Source: CAZCFB01 sp964511535 (GTDB lineage: Bacteria > Myxococcota_A > Polyangia > GCA-2747355 > CAZCFB01). From it: DNA of 64,000 nucleotides. Below are positions 50,285 through 61,515 of this stretch, in pieces. Within the stretch, counting starts at the first letter, position 1; each line of letters begins with the position of its first letter. Under the pieces are notes generated by a model, which did not search any database, had not been told where the DNA came from, and was given only the letters and a program-made list of their open reading frames with translations. The stretch covers positions 1-64,000 of the forward strand of contig CAZEFW010000022.1 of assembly GCA_964511535.1 (NCBI GenBank), read 5' to 3'. Position numbers and translations under genes: made by a program.

Positions 50285-50773
50285 ATGTCGCTTTCGTTCA
50301 CCGAGGAAAACAAGGCTCGCGTCGACAGGATCGTGAGCCTGTACCCCAACAACATGGCGGCCTGCCTGCCGCTGTTGTACGTGGCTCAGGATCAGTTCGG
50401 CCACCTCAGCCCGGAGGCCATGGACCTCGTGGCAGAGACGCTAGAGCTCGCCCCGAGTCATGTCTACGGCGTGGCCACGTTCTACACCATGTACAACAAG
50501 AAGCCGGTGGGGCAGTTCCATGTCCAGGCCTGCACAAACGTCAGCTGCATGCTGTGCGGCGCGTACGACGTGATGACCAAGCTGGAGCAGGTGCTCGGCA
50601 TCAAGCGGGGCCAGACCAGCAAGGACGGGCTGTTCACCCTCACAGAGGTGGAGTGCCTGGCCTTCTGCGGCACCGCCCCCGTGGTGCAGGTCAATGACGA
50701 CATCCACGAGCTCGTGAGCCCTGACAAGGTCGAGGGGCTCATCAAAGAGCTGCGCGCCAAGGCCGGCAAGTAG
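50285..50773 (+). CDS. nuoE: NADH-quinone oxidoreductase subunit E (24-kDa type)
   Basis: 162 aa. Thioredoxin-like subunit of the NADH-oxidising module holding the N1a [2Fe-2S] cluster. Cluster Cys are in CTNVSCMLCG (first pair) and ECLAFCGTAPVVQVN (second pair); the HVYGVATFYTMY segment before them is family-typical. First gene of nuoE-F-J-K-L-M-N, under the promoter at 50168-50196. 27 nt precede nuoF. Confidence 0.95.
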   Translation: MSLSFTEENKARVDRIVSLYPNNMAACLPLLYVAQDQFGHLSPEAMDLVAETLELAPSHVYGVATFYTMYNKKPVGQFHVQACTNVSCMLCGAYDVMTKLEQVLGIKRGQTSKDGLFTLTEVECLAFCGTAPVVQVNDDIHELVSPDKVEGLIKELRAKAGK

Positions 50774-50800
50774 CCAGCGGGCAACGGAGAGAAGCGAGCC

Positions 50801-52144
50801 ATGGACGAGAAGGCCAAACCGGTCAAGATCGTTACCCAGAACGTGGGCAACCCGGACGCGCGTAAGATCGCCACCTACCAGAAGCTGGGCGGCTACAAGA
50901 GTCTTCGCAAGGCGCTCGCGATGAAGCCCGAAGAGATCACCGAGGAGGTCAAGAAGGCGAACCTCCGCGGTCGCGGCGGCGCCGGCTTCCCGGCGGGCAT
51001 CAAGTGGGGCTTCATCCCCAAGGACGCCGAGACCGTCTACCTGGTGGTCAACTACGACGAGGGCGAGCCGGGGACGTTCAAGGACAAGACCATCGCCGGC
51101 GACGATCCCCACCGACTCATCGAGGGGATCTGCATCGCCTCGCTGGCCATCGGGGCCCACACCTCTTTCATCTATATCCGCGGCGAGTTGGTGGAGCACG
51201 CGCGCATCCTGGAGGACGCGATCCAGGAGGCGTACGACAAGCGCATCATCGGCAAGACCATGATGGGCAAGAAGTGGCCCATGGACATCGTGGTCCACCG
51301 GGGCGCCGGCGCCTACATCTGCGGCGAGGAGACGTCGCTGCTCAACAGCCTCGAGGGCAAGCGCGGCTGGCCGCGGCTCAAGCCGCCCTTCCCGGCGGTC
51401 AAGGGCGCCTTCGGCGAGCCGACCATCGTCAACAACGTCGAGACCATCATGAACGTGCCCACCATCATCGAGAAGGGTGGGCAGTGGTTCGCGGACCTCG
51501 GCGCGCCTGGAGATGGCGGCACGCGCTGCGTGGCCATCAGCGGCCACGTGAAGCTGCCCGGCGTCTACGAGGTGCCGGTGGGCATGTCGCTCAAGGACAT
51601 CATCTTCGAGACCGCCGGCGGCATGCGCGGAGGCGCCAAGCTCAAGGCGGTCATCCCGGGCGGCTCTTCCACGCCGGTGCTCACCGCCGAGGAGATCGAC
51701 ACCGACTACGCCGCCTCCATGAACAGCGACGAGAAGATCGCGCCGGTGGAGGTGCTCAAGGGCGAGCTGTTCGACGCCGGCTTCCGCGACAAGGAAGGCA
51801 ACATGCTGCCGCTGCGCTCCATGCCCGGCTCGGGCGCCATCATCGTGATGGAGGAGGGCACCGACATGGTGGAGGTGTGCGCCAGGCTGATGCGCTTCTA
51901 CGCGCACGAGTCGTGCGGGCAGTGCACCCCGTGCCGCGAGGGCACCGGCTGGCTGGCCAAGGTGTGCAGCAGGCTGTCCAACGGCGACGGCAAGCTGGAG
52001 GACATCGACAAGCTGGCCCTCATCTCCGACGGCATCGCCAGCAACACCATCTGCCCCCTGGGCGACGCGGCGGCGTGGCCCATGCTGGGGTTCTTGACCA
52101 AGTACCGCCACGAGTTCGAGGCGCGCGCGAGGGACGGCAAATGA
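50801..52144 (+). CDS. nuoF: NADH-quinone oxidoreductase subunit F (51-kDa type)
   Basis: 447 aa. Carries NADH- and FMN-binding sites and the N3 [4Fe-4S] cluster. NADH motif RGRGGAGFPAG; FMN-site NYDEGEPGTFKD; GAGAYICGEETSLLNSLEG; N3 Cys CGQCTPCREG plus the distal Cys in NTICPLGDA. Normal length. The stop overlaps nuoJ start by 4 nt (ATGA), so nuoG, nuoH and nuoI, which usually come between F and J, are missing here. Confidence 0.96.
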   Translation: MDEKAKPVKIVTQNVGNPDARKIATYQKLGGYKSLRKALAMKPEEITEEVKKANLRGRGGAGFPAGIKWGFIPKDAETVYLVVNYDEGEPGTFKDKTIAGDDPHRLIEGICIASLAIGAHTSFIYIRGELVEHARILEDAIQEAYDKRIIGKTMMGKKWPMDIVVHRGAGAYICGEETSLLNSLEGKRGWPRLKPPFPAVKGAFGEPTIVNNVETIMNVPTIIEKGGQWFADLGAPGDGGTRCVAISGHVKLPGVYEVPVGMSLKDIIFETAGGMRGGAKLKAVIPGGSSTPVLTAEEIDTDYAASMNSDEKIAPVEVLKGELFDAGFRDKEGNMLPLRSMPGSGAIIVMEEGTDMVEVCARLMRFYAHESCGQCTPCREGTGWLAKVCSRLSNGDGKLEDIDKLALISDGIASNTICPLGDAAAWPMLGFLTKYRHEFEARARDGK

Positions 52145-52665
52145 ACGAGCTCATGTTGAACATCGCCTTTTACGTCATCGGCGGCCTCACGGTCATGGGG
52201 GCGGTGGCCACCATCACCCGGCGCAACCCGGTGGTGGCGGCGGTCTGCCTGGTGATGACCCTGTGCACCTCGGCGGGGCTCTACCTGCTGCTGCACGCCA
52301 CCTTCCTGGCCGCCATGCAGGTGCTGGTCTACGCCGGCGCCATCATGGTGCTGTTCATCTTCGTCATCATGGCCGTGGAGCGGCCTGAAGAGGAGGAGAC
52401 CGGCATCCTGATCAGCCCGACCACCAAGGCGGTGGGCGTGCTGGCGGTGCTCTTCCTGTTCTGGCGAGTCATCGCGGTGGTGCGCGGCCCGGAGATCAAG
52501 AAGGCGGTGGCCATCAGCGACAACTACGGTGACGTTCGGCACATCGGGTCGCTCTTCTTCAACGAATACCTGCTCCCCTTCGAGGCCATCTCGGTCCTGC
52601 TCCTTACAGCCATCGTCGGCGCGGTGGTGATCAGCCGCCGCCGCAAACGGCAGGCGCAGGCGTAA
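52141..52665 (+). CDS. nuoJ: NADH-quinone oxidoreductase subunit J
   Basis: 174 aa, five TMs. TM3 with LVYAGAIMVLFIFVIM contains the pi-bulge region typical of NuoJ. Membrane-arm subunit between the hydrophilic arm and the antiporter subunits. Coupled to nuoF by overlap. The ~35-residue loop before the last TM (GPEIKKAVAISDNYGDVRHIG) is normal for the family. Confidence 0.92.
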   Translation: MNELMLNIAFYVIGGLTVMGAVATITRRNPVVAAVCLVMTLCTSAGLYLLLHATFLAAMQVLVYAGAIMVLFIFVIMAVERPEEEETGILISPTTKAVGVLAVLFLFWRVIAVVRGPEIKKAVAISDNYGDVRHIGSLFFNEYLLPFEAISVLLLTAIVGAVVISRRRKRQAQA

Positions 52666-52725
52666 CCGGGGGCCGCTCGAAGGAATGACGGACCAGCAGC
52701 GAAAAGGAATCACGGGAGCCAGCGA

Positions 52726-53028
52726 ATGATCCCTATCACCCACTTCTTAGGACTCTCAGCCATCCTGTTTGGCATCGGCCTGCTCGGGGTGATGATCCGG
52801 CGCAACATACTGATCATCATGATGTCCGTCGAGCTGATGCTGAACGCCGTGAACCTGACGCTCATCGCGTTCTCCCGCGCATGGGGAGACGCGTCGGGGC
52901 AGGGGTTCGCCTTCTTCATCATCGCCCTGGCCGCGGCCGAGGCGGCGGTGGGGCTGGCCATCGTGGTGGCCGTGTTCCGAACCCGGCGTTCGGTCCACGT
53001 CGATGATCTCAAGTTGATGCGGAACTGA
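52726..53028 (+). CDS. nuoK: NADH-quinone oxidoreductase subunit K
   Basis: 100 aa, three TMs. Conserved Glu residues for proton transfer lie in MMSVELMLNAVNL (TM2) and LAAAEAAVGLAIVVA (TM3), as in E. coli NuoK (Glu36 and Glu72). 60 nt after nuoJ, 14 nt before nuoL. Confidence 0.95.
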   Translation: MIPITHFLGLSAILFGIGLLGVMIRRNILIIMMSVELMLNAVNLTLIAFSRAWGDASGQGFAFFIIALAAAEAAVGLAIVVAVFRTRRSVHVDDLKLMRN

Positions 53029-53042
53029 GGGCGGGCGCGACC

Positions 53043-55570
53043 ATGACTGACAATTTCCCACTCTACCTGATCCCGCTCCTGCCGCTGCTCGGCGCAGCGC
53101 TCAACCTGCTGGTGGGGCGCAAGCTCAACCGGATGGCGGTCTACACCGTGGCCTGCGGCTCGGTGCTCGCCGCGTTCGCCGTGGTGATGGTGGCCGCCTT
53201 CGGTCACCTGCTGCCCATGTGGCGCGCGGCCCACGCCCAGGCGGGCGATGCGCTGATGGCCACTCCGGCGCTGGTCAACACCGCCTTCGAGTGGATCCCG
53301 GCCGGCGCCGTGTCGATCAAGCTCGGCCTGATCCTCGACCCGCTGTCCGCGGTGATGGTGTTCACCGTCACCTTCGTGGGCTTCCTGATCCACCTCTACT
53401 CCACCGGGTACATGTCCCATGAGAAGGACTACGCCCGCTTCTTCGGCTACCTGAACCTGTTCACCGGCGCCATGCTGCTGCTGGTGCTCGGCGACAACCT
53501 GCTGGTGCTGTTCGTGGGCTGGGAGGGGGTCGGGGTCTGCTCCTACCTGCTCATCGGCTTCTGGTACAACAAGAGCGGCACCGAGGTGGCCGGCGACGAG
53601 AACGCGTCCGCCGGGCGCAAGGCGTTCATCGTCAACCGGGTCGGCGACTTCGCGTTCATCCTCGGCATGTTCCTGATCTACTCCACCGCCGGCACGCTGA
53701 ACGTGGTGGAGCTTCAGGCCAAGGCCGAGACGCTGATGTTCTCCTGGAATCCGCTGGGCGACGCCGGCTGGCTCAACATCATCCCCGGGATCGGCTCGCT
53801 GGCCACGGGGGACTTGACCGGCTTCCTCATGATCGGGCTGGTGATCATCGGCGCCGTGCTGGTGATCAAGCTGGAGCAGTGGGCCGAGCTCATCGGCTGG
53901 GCCGTTGTGCTGGCGGGCTGGGGCTGGTCCATCGCCGCCGGCTTCTACCTCGACTTCGCGGGCACCTTCACCGTGGCCGGCGTGGCCGCGGTGCTGCTGC
54001 TGGTGGGCGCCACCGGCAAGTCGGCGCAGATCCCGCTGTACGTGTGGTTGCCTGACGCAATGGCCGGCCCCACGCCGGTGTCCGCCTTGATCCACGCGGC
54101 CACCATGGTCACCGCGGGCGTGTACATGATCGCCCGGCTCAACTTCATCTACATGATGAGCCCGGTGGCCATGGGCCTGGTCGCCCTGGTCGGCGCCTGC
54201 ACCGCGCTGTACGCCGCCACCATCGGCTTCGCCCAGAACGACATCAAGAAGGTGCTGGCCTACTCCACCATCAGCCAGCTCGGCTACATGTTCATCGGCG
54301 TGGGCGTCGGCGCCTTCGCCGCGGGGGTGTTCCACCTGTTCACCCACGCCTTCTTCAAGGCGTGCCTCTTCCTCGGCGCCGGCGCGGTGATCCACGCCAT
54401 GAGCGGCAAGCAGGACATCCGCGAGATGGGCGGGCTGCGCAAGCTGATGCCGCTGACGCACATCACGTTCCTCGTGTCGTGCATCGCCATCGCGGGCATC
54501 CCGCCGTTCGCCGGGTTCTTCTCCAAGGACGAGGTGCTCTGGAAGGCCATCAGCCACGGCAACCCGGGCTGGCCCACCTGGTTCCCGATGCTGATCTACG
54601 TGCTCGGCATGGCGGGCGCCATCTGCACCGCCTTCTACATGTTCCGGCTCTACTTCCTGACCTTCGCCGGGGAGAACAGGGCGGATGAGCACACCCAACA
54701 CCATATCCATGAGCAGCCGTGGAACATGACGGTCCCGCTCATCGTGCTGGCCTTCGGCGCGGCGGTGCTCGGCTTCCTCGGGCTGCCCGGCGTGCTGGGC
54801 GAGCATGTCAACGTGTTCCACAACTGGCTCGCGCCGGTGGTGGACCGTGGCCAGGCCATTGTGGCCGCCGCCAACATCTCGTCGGTGGGCCCCAACGCCT
54901 TCGCCCACAACCACGGGCTGGAGTGGGGCCTGATGGGGCTGTCGGTGACCCTGGCGGTGGTCGGCATCCTGGTGGCCCGCGGGTGGTACGCCAAGGGTCC
55001 GTCGGTGAAGGTGGAGGCGATGATGGCCCGCGTGCCGCGCCTGCACGACCTGGTCTACAACAAGTACAAGATCGACGAGGTCTACTTCACGCTCATCGTC
55101 TACCCGCTGCGCTGGATCGGCATGGCGCTGTGGAAGGGCGTCGACGCGTTCTTCATCGACACCGTGGGCGTCAACGGCTCCGGCTGGGTGGTGCGCACCG
55201 CGGGTCGCTTCGCGGCGCGCCTGCAGAACGGCAGCGCCCAGCGCTACCTGGTGGGGCTCGTGGCCGGCATCGCGGTGCTGGTGTTCGTCCTGACCATGGC
55301 GCCGGACAACTTCGTCATCAAGCCGGGCGTGAAGGTCAAGGCGGGCGAGCAGATCACCCTGGACGCCACGCGCAAGACCACCGCGGATCAGCGGCAGCTG
55401 CAGTACCGCTGGGACCTCACCGGCGACGGCACCCCGGACACCGACTGGAGCACGCAGACCGTGACGCGGCACAAGTTCGACCGCAAGGGCAAGCACAAGG
55501 TGACGCTCTTCGTACGAGACATGAGGTGGCGCACCACCGCCACTGAATCCAAGACGGTGGAGGTGCAGTG

Positions 55571-55571
<1 letters not shown>
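53043..55571 (+). CDS. nuoL: NADH-quinone oxidoreductase subunit L with internal insertion and C-terminal PKD-like domain
   Basis: 842 aa, versus ~613 in E. coli. Antiporter-like proton pump at the distal end of complex I. Core motifs: FVGWEGVGVCSYLLIGFW, GATGKSAQIPLYVWLPDAM, GPTPVSALIHAATMVTAGVY, STISQLGYMFIGVG, HAFFKACLFLGAGAVIH. The long lateral helix and terminal TM follow (to about residue 750). Two oddities: about 100 extra residues between about 218 and 320, with extra hydrophobic segments, and after the last TM a ~75-residue domain with LQYRWDLTGDGTPDTDWS and GKHKVTLFVRD, the PKD-domain pattern. In E. coli the NuoL C-terminus is periplasmic, so this domain likely faces the periplasm. 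Confidence 0.93.
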
Positions 55572-57198
<1,627 letters not shown>

Positions 57199-57202
<4 letters not shown>

Positions 57203-58686
57203 ACGCCTCCATCAAGGCTACTGACTTCCTGCACGCGCTGCCGATCCTGTTCGTGACGGGGTGGGCGCTGGTGACGTTGCTGGCCGACGCGCTTGGCAAG
57301 AACCGCAGCGCGCGGCTGTGGCCGCTGGCGGCCATGGGGCTGGTGATGGGCATGGCCGTGACGGCCTGGTCCTGGGCCACCCACGAGACGCCCGCGGTGG
57401 GGCTGTTCGGCGGCATGCTGGTCACCGACCGGTTCGCGCTGTTCCTCGACATGAGCTTCCTGGCGGCGGGGTTGATCACGGTGCTGCTCACCGGGCCGTA
57501 CATGAAGCATCAGCGCACGGCCTTCGGCGAGGCGTCGAGCCTGGTGCTGCTGGTGATCAGCGGCATGATGATGCTGGTGCACTCGTCTGACTTCGTGATG
57601 CTGGTCATCGGGCTGGAGACCATGTCCATGGGCGTCTACGCGCTGGTGGCGTCCTGGTCTGGCAACGCCAAGAGCGCCGAGGCGGGCTTCAAGTACTTCA
57701 TCATGGGGGCGGTGGGATCCGCCTTCCTGCTCTACGGCATCGCGCTGGTGTACGGCGCCACGGGGCAGACCAGCCTGATGGCGCTCAAGGCGAGCGCGGG
57801 CAGCACGGTGGGTTCGCCGCTGTACACCCTCGGCATGCTGATGGTGCTCGGCGCCATGGGCTTCAAGGTGGCCCTGGTGCCGTTCCACGGCTGGACCCCG
57901 GACGCCTACGAGGGCGCGCCCACCACCGTGACCGGCTTCATGGCCGCGGCGGTCAAGGCCGCCGGCTTCGGCGCGATGATCCGGGTGTTCATGCTCGCCT
58001 TCGGCGACGACGGGTTCATCTACGGCACCACCGGGTGGGCCAACATCCTCTGGGTGCTGGCGATCCTGACCATGACCCTGGGCAACATCGCGGCGCTGCG
58101 GCAGAAGAACATCAAGCGCATGCTGGCCTACTCCTCCATCTCCCACGCGGGCTACATCCTGATCGGCGTCATCAGCGCGGGCGTGATCAAGGGGGCGGAC
58201 ATGGGGCCGGTGCTCTACTACCTGCTGGCCTACACCTTCACCACCCTGGGCGCCTTCGGCGTCGTGGCCTGGCTCGGAGACGCGGAGAACGAGCGGGTGG
58301 AGCTGTCCGACTGGCACGGGCTCGGGGCCAAGCACCCGGTGGCCGCGCTGGCCATGACCCTGTTCATGCTGAGCCTGGCGGGCATGCCGCCCACCGCGGG
58401 CTTCTTCGGCAAGTTCTACATCTTCAAGACCGCCCTGGGGCACTCGGGCCTGGTCTCGCTGGTGATCATCGCCGCGCTCAACAGCGTGGTGAGCATCTAC
58501 TACTACCTGCGTCCTGTGGTGGCCATGTACTTCTTCGAGGCCGAGGACACGCCCAACCCGGTGCGCTCCGGCGCCATGACGAGCGCGCTGGTCATCGCGG
58601 CCGTCTTCGTGCTGCTGCTCGGCCTGACCCCCGGGCAGTACCTGCTCTGGGCGTCGCAGAGCGTAATGGCGCTCATAGGCGGGTAG
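57199..58686 (+). CDS. nuoN: NADH-quinone oxidoreductase subunit N
   Basis: 495 aa. Antiporter-like proton pump. Motifs: GLETMSMGVYALVAS, GFKYFIMGAVGSAFLLYG, FKVALVPFHGWTPDAYEGAPTTVTGFMA (in pieces, family-diagnostic W-x-P-D-x-Y-E-G-A-P), YSSISHAGYILIG, AGMPPTAGFFGKFYIF. ATG overlaps nuoM stop (ATGA). The stop is immediately followed by a hairpin plus heptanucleotide repeat, the probable end of the nuo transcript. Confidence 0.96.
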
Positions 58687-58734
58687 GGCCGCTCCGCGGC
58701 CCGGCTTGAGGCTTGAGACTTGAGGCTTGAGGGG
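58686..58734 (+). repeat. Hairpin plus heptanucleotide tandem repeat element
   Basis: Hairpin GGGCCGC-TCC-GCGGCCC (58686-58702) starting at the last base of nuoN, followed by four 7-nt units of R-R-CTTGA (GGCTTGA, GGCTTGA, GACTTGA, GGCTTGA; 58703-58730) and GGGG. The hairpin may terminate the nuo transcript. The final GAGGGG lies next to the ATG at 58735 and may be used as ribosome site. Confidence 0.7.
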
Positions 58735-59646
58735 ATGGTGTCGCGATCGCTTCGCGGCCGCATGATCCTTTCGTTGTTCCTCGTCCTGCCTGTCGCCTGC
58801 AGCGACGAGGCTGCTGATACGCCGGCGCCGTTCGCGGCGATGGTGATCACCGACACGCATGTGCTGAACAAGACCGGCATGGACGCCGAGCGGATCCGGA
58901 CGCTGGTTTCGCAGCTCAATGGGGGAAAGCACCCGACGGTGAAGCTGCTGCTGGTCTCGGGGGACGTGGTGGACACCCTGTGGGACAAGTACGACGCCAG
59001 CGACCCCAAGAAGGGTGACTTTCGCCTGGCGCACTTCGCCGACGCGCTGTCCGGGCTCAGGCCCGAGGCGGCCAAGGCCTACCCCGTGCCCGGCAACCAC
59101 GACTACAAGTACGATGACACCCGCCGCGCCGAAAAGGAGTCAGAGGTGCTCGAGCTGGAGAAGGTCTGGAAGCAGACCACCGGCCACGCCGCCTTCTACT
59201 CGGTGCTGCACGAGGGCTTCTTGTTCGTGGCGCTCAACAACTTCCGCGGTCGCATGATGGGCAACGGCGACTACTTCGACGCGGAGCAGATCACCTGGTT
59301 CGAAAAGCAGCTGGCGCGGGGGCTGCCCACGGTTGTCTATTTCCACTACCCGATCAAGACCGACAACGATCGGTTCTGGACCCTGGACAAGTCCAACATC
59401 GTGCCGCGCAGCCAGGCGCTGTTCTACAACGCGGCGAGCAAGTACAAGGACCAGATCAAGGCCATCTTCGTGGGCCACGGCCATGTCTGGATCAGGGACA
59501 CGCTCTTCTCCACCATCCCGGTCTACGAAACCGGCTCGTTCGGCAAGACCTTCCCCGCCGTGGACAAGTACCACCTGGCCACCTGTGATCCCGCCACGGG
59601 CAAGGTGACCGTGACCAAGGGCAGCTCGGCGTCATACTTCGACTGA
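58735..59646 (+). CDS. Metallophosphoesterase lipoprotein
   Basis: 303 aa from ATG 58735 (alternatives: TTG 58720, GTG 58738, ATG 58762). Signal peptide with possible lipobox VLPVACS. Calcineurin-like phosphoesterase motifs in order: ITDTHV (D-x-H), SGDVVD (G-D-x-x-D), VPGNHDY (G-N-H-D), VYFHYPI (His), VGHGHVW (G-H-x-H). All metal ligands are present, so a two-metal phosphoesterase acting outside the cytoplasm is likely. Substrate unknown. It lies between two repeat elements. Confidence 0.85.
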   Translation: MVSRSLRGRMILSLFLVLPVACSDEAADTPAPFAAMVITDTHVLNKTGMDAERIRTLVSQLNGGKHPTVKLLLVSGDVVDTLWDKYDASDPKKGDFRLAHFADALSGLRPEAAKAYPVPGNHDYKYDDTRRAEKESEVLELEKVWKQTTGHAAFYSVLHEGFLFVALNNFRGRMMGNGDYFDAEQITWFEKQLARGLPTVVYFHYPIKTDNDRFWTLDKSNIVPRSQALFYNAASKYKDQIKAIFVGHGHVWIRDTLFSTIPVYETGSFGKTFPAVDKYHLATCDPATGKVTVTKGSSASYFD

Positions 59647-59846
59647 AGCTCGCGGCCTTCGGCCGCTCGAGTGCCAGAGCGCCGGAACGCCGGAACGCCG
59701 AAATGCCAGCTTGAGCTGGCCGGGCCAAGGCGGAGGCCATGGCCACTCCTCCCCCCTGCCTCACACCCGAAGCCACCCTCGCAGCGCCACGTTTTCATTC
59801 CTCGTTTTTTGTTCCTTATTTTTTGTTCCCCGGCCATCGGCCGGGG
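59647..59846 (+). repeat. Composite intergenic element A (hairpin, octamer repeats, T-rich, hairpin)
   Basis: Hairpin GCGGCC-TTC-GGCCGC (59652-59666) inside CTCG...CTCGA; five 8-nt units of (A)RYGCCRR type (59670-59709); small hairpin CCAGCT-TG-AGCTGG (59706-59719); spacer; T-rich CGTTTTTTGTTCCTT, ATTTTTTGTTCCCC (59803-59831); strong hairpin CCCCGGCC-ATC-GGCCGGGG (59828-59846). It fills the gap between the phosphoesterase and FadL-type genes. Confidence 0.75.
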
Positions 59847-59870
59847 CAAGGCGGTATCATCTCTCTAACG

Positions 59871-61325
59871 ATGACGCCGCGCCCCTCATACCGAACCGTA
59901 CCGGGGGCGCGCCTCATTCTCCTGCTCCTCGCCCTGTTGCTCTTGACCCGCCCGGCCCTCGCCACCTCGGTGGGCACCATCTTCTCCGGCCCCACCTCCA
60001 AGGATGGCGCCATCGTCTACTGGAACCCGGCCGGCATGACGCGCATGGACGGCACCCACGTGATGCTGTTTGGCGGCGCCAGCCTGATCCAGATCCAGCA
60101 CCAGCGCGCCACGCCCAGCGCCTTTGACGGGACGCTCTACCCCGAGGCGACCATCGCGCTGTTCAAGCCGAACCTCGCCCTCGGCATCGTGACCGACGCC
60201 GGCCTGTCGGGGTTGCCCGCTTCGCCGCTCAACGACGTGCTGAAAGACTTCCGGTTCGGCGTCGGGCTGTCGCTGCCCATCATCGAGGGGGCCTCATGGG
60301 AAGACACCTACGCGGGCCGGCCCGCCTCCACCCGGTATTATTCGGGCTTCTCCTACCAGGCGCTGCTGTACATCGAGCTGGCCCTGGCCTACCGCATCAA
60401 CCGCTACATCTCGGTGGGGGTGGGCTTGGACGTGATCGGGGCGCTGGTGACCAACAGCATGGCCGTGGACCTCGGCGCAAAGGTCAACCAGACCATCTGC
60501 TCTGTCGCCGGGAGCAACAAGTGTCCCCTCGGCGCGCCGCTGCAGCGTGAAAACCCGGCCTACGACGGCCAGGTTCAGGTGGATGGCACCGGCTGGGGCA
60601 CCGGCGGCGTGTTCAGCGTCCTGCTGTCGCTGCCGCCGCTGCTGCACGCCGGGCTGGCGTTCCACACGGGCGCGGGGATCATCCCGGTCCCCATCGTCAT
60701 CGACGTGGAGCTGCCGCCAGCGCTGATGAGCTACATGAAGCAGAACCTCCCCTCCATCGCGCTGCCCGTGCTGCACGCCGAGGCCGAGATCGGCTTCGTC
60801 TCGCCGATGATCATCACGGCAGGAGCGGCCGTGACCCCGCTGCCGGAGCTGGAGGTGGCGTTCGATCTGCAGTGGATCGACTACTCCGCCTCGACGGAGA
60901 TGCTGGTCTACATCTCCAGCACCACCACGGCGCTCATCAGGGACCAGGTGCTGGTCAAGACCAAGAAGGACGGCTTCGTCATGGGCCTGCGGGGTGCCTA
61001 CCAGCTGCTCGACGAGCTGCGGCTCGCCCTGCGCCTCGAGCTGAGCACCAACACGCGTCCCGAGGCGTTCGTGACCCCGGTGAGCATGGACTTCCACATC
61101 GTCTCGCTGCAGCTCGGCGCCGGCTGGCAGGCGACCTCCTGGCTCTACCTGACCCTGGAGTACGGCCACTATTTCCTGGTGAGCCGGACCATCGAAAACA
61201 GCCACTTCGCCCCCAGGGCATCGCCCGCCACCTCACTGGAGGAGGGCTTCGACCTGCCGTCGCCCGTGGGGACCTACACAGGGATGGCGGACAGCTTGTC
61301 GTTGGGGGTTCATCTGGAGTTTTGA
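59871..61325 (+). CDS. FadL/OmpP1-type outer-membrane transport protein
   Basis: 484 aa from ATG 59871, no clear Shine-Dalgarno. Signal peptide about 1-31 (LILLLLALLLLTRPALA). The mature N-terminus GTIFSGPTSKDGAIVYWNPAGMTRMDGT carries the FadL-family NPAG motif of the hatch region. About 14 beta strands follow, and the C-terminus SLSLGVHLEF ends in Phe, as in outer-membrane barrels. FadL-like proteins pass hydrophobic compounds such as fatty acids. It lies between two composite repeat elements. Substrate not deducible. Confidence 0.85.
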   Translation: MTPRPSYRTVPGARLILLLLALLLLTRPALATSVGTIFSGPTSKDGAIVYWNPAGMTRMDGTHVMLFGGASLIQIQHQRATPSAFDGTLYPEATIALFKPNLALGIVTDAGLSGLPASPLNDVLKDFRFGVGLSLPIIEGASWEDTYAGRPASTRYYSGFSYQALLYIELALAYRINRYISVGVGLDVIGALVTNSMAVDLGAKVNQTICSVAGSNKCPLGAPLQRENPAYDGQVQVDGTGWGTGGVFSVLLSLPPLLHAGLAFHTGAGIIPVPIVIDVELPPALMSYMKQNLPSIALPVLHAEAEIGFVSPMIITAGAAVTPLPELEVAFDLQWIDYSASTEMLVYISSTTTALIRDQVLVKTKKDGFVMGLRGAYQLLDELRLALRLELSTNTRPEAFVTPVSMDFHIVSLQLGAGWQATSWLYLTLEYGHYFLVSRTIENSHFAPRASPATSLEEGFDLPSPVGTYTGMADSLSLGVHLEF

Positions 61326-61330
61326 GCGGC

Positions 61331-61510
61331 TGGCTCGCGGCCGTTGGCCGCTCGAATGACAAAACGACGAAATGACAGAACGACGGAATGACAGAATGAG
61401 CTGGATTCGTCGGCCAACAAGATGCTGCCGGCCCACAGCAGGACGGATTCCCTGAGGTCGCCGCCGCACGGAAATTTTTAGTTTTTAGTTCCTTGTTTTT
61501 TGTTTCTCTC
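61331..61510 (+). repeat. Composite intergenic element B (hairpin, octamer repeats, T-rich)
   Basis: Hairpin GCGGCC-GTT-GGCCGC (61337-61351) inside CTCG...CTCGA, as in element A; five 8-nt units alternating AATGACRR and AACGACGR (61355-61394); AGCTGG at about 61400; spacer; T-rich TTTTTAGTTCCTTG, TTTTTTGTTTCTC (61476-61510). It separates the convergent FadL-type and disintegrin-like genes, so the parts may help termination in both directions. Confidence 0.75.
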
Positions 61511-61515
61511 GGCTC

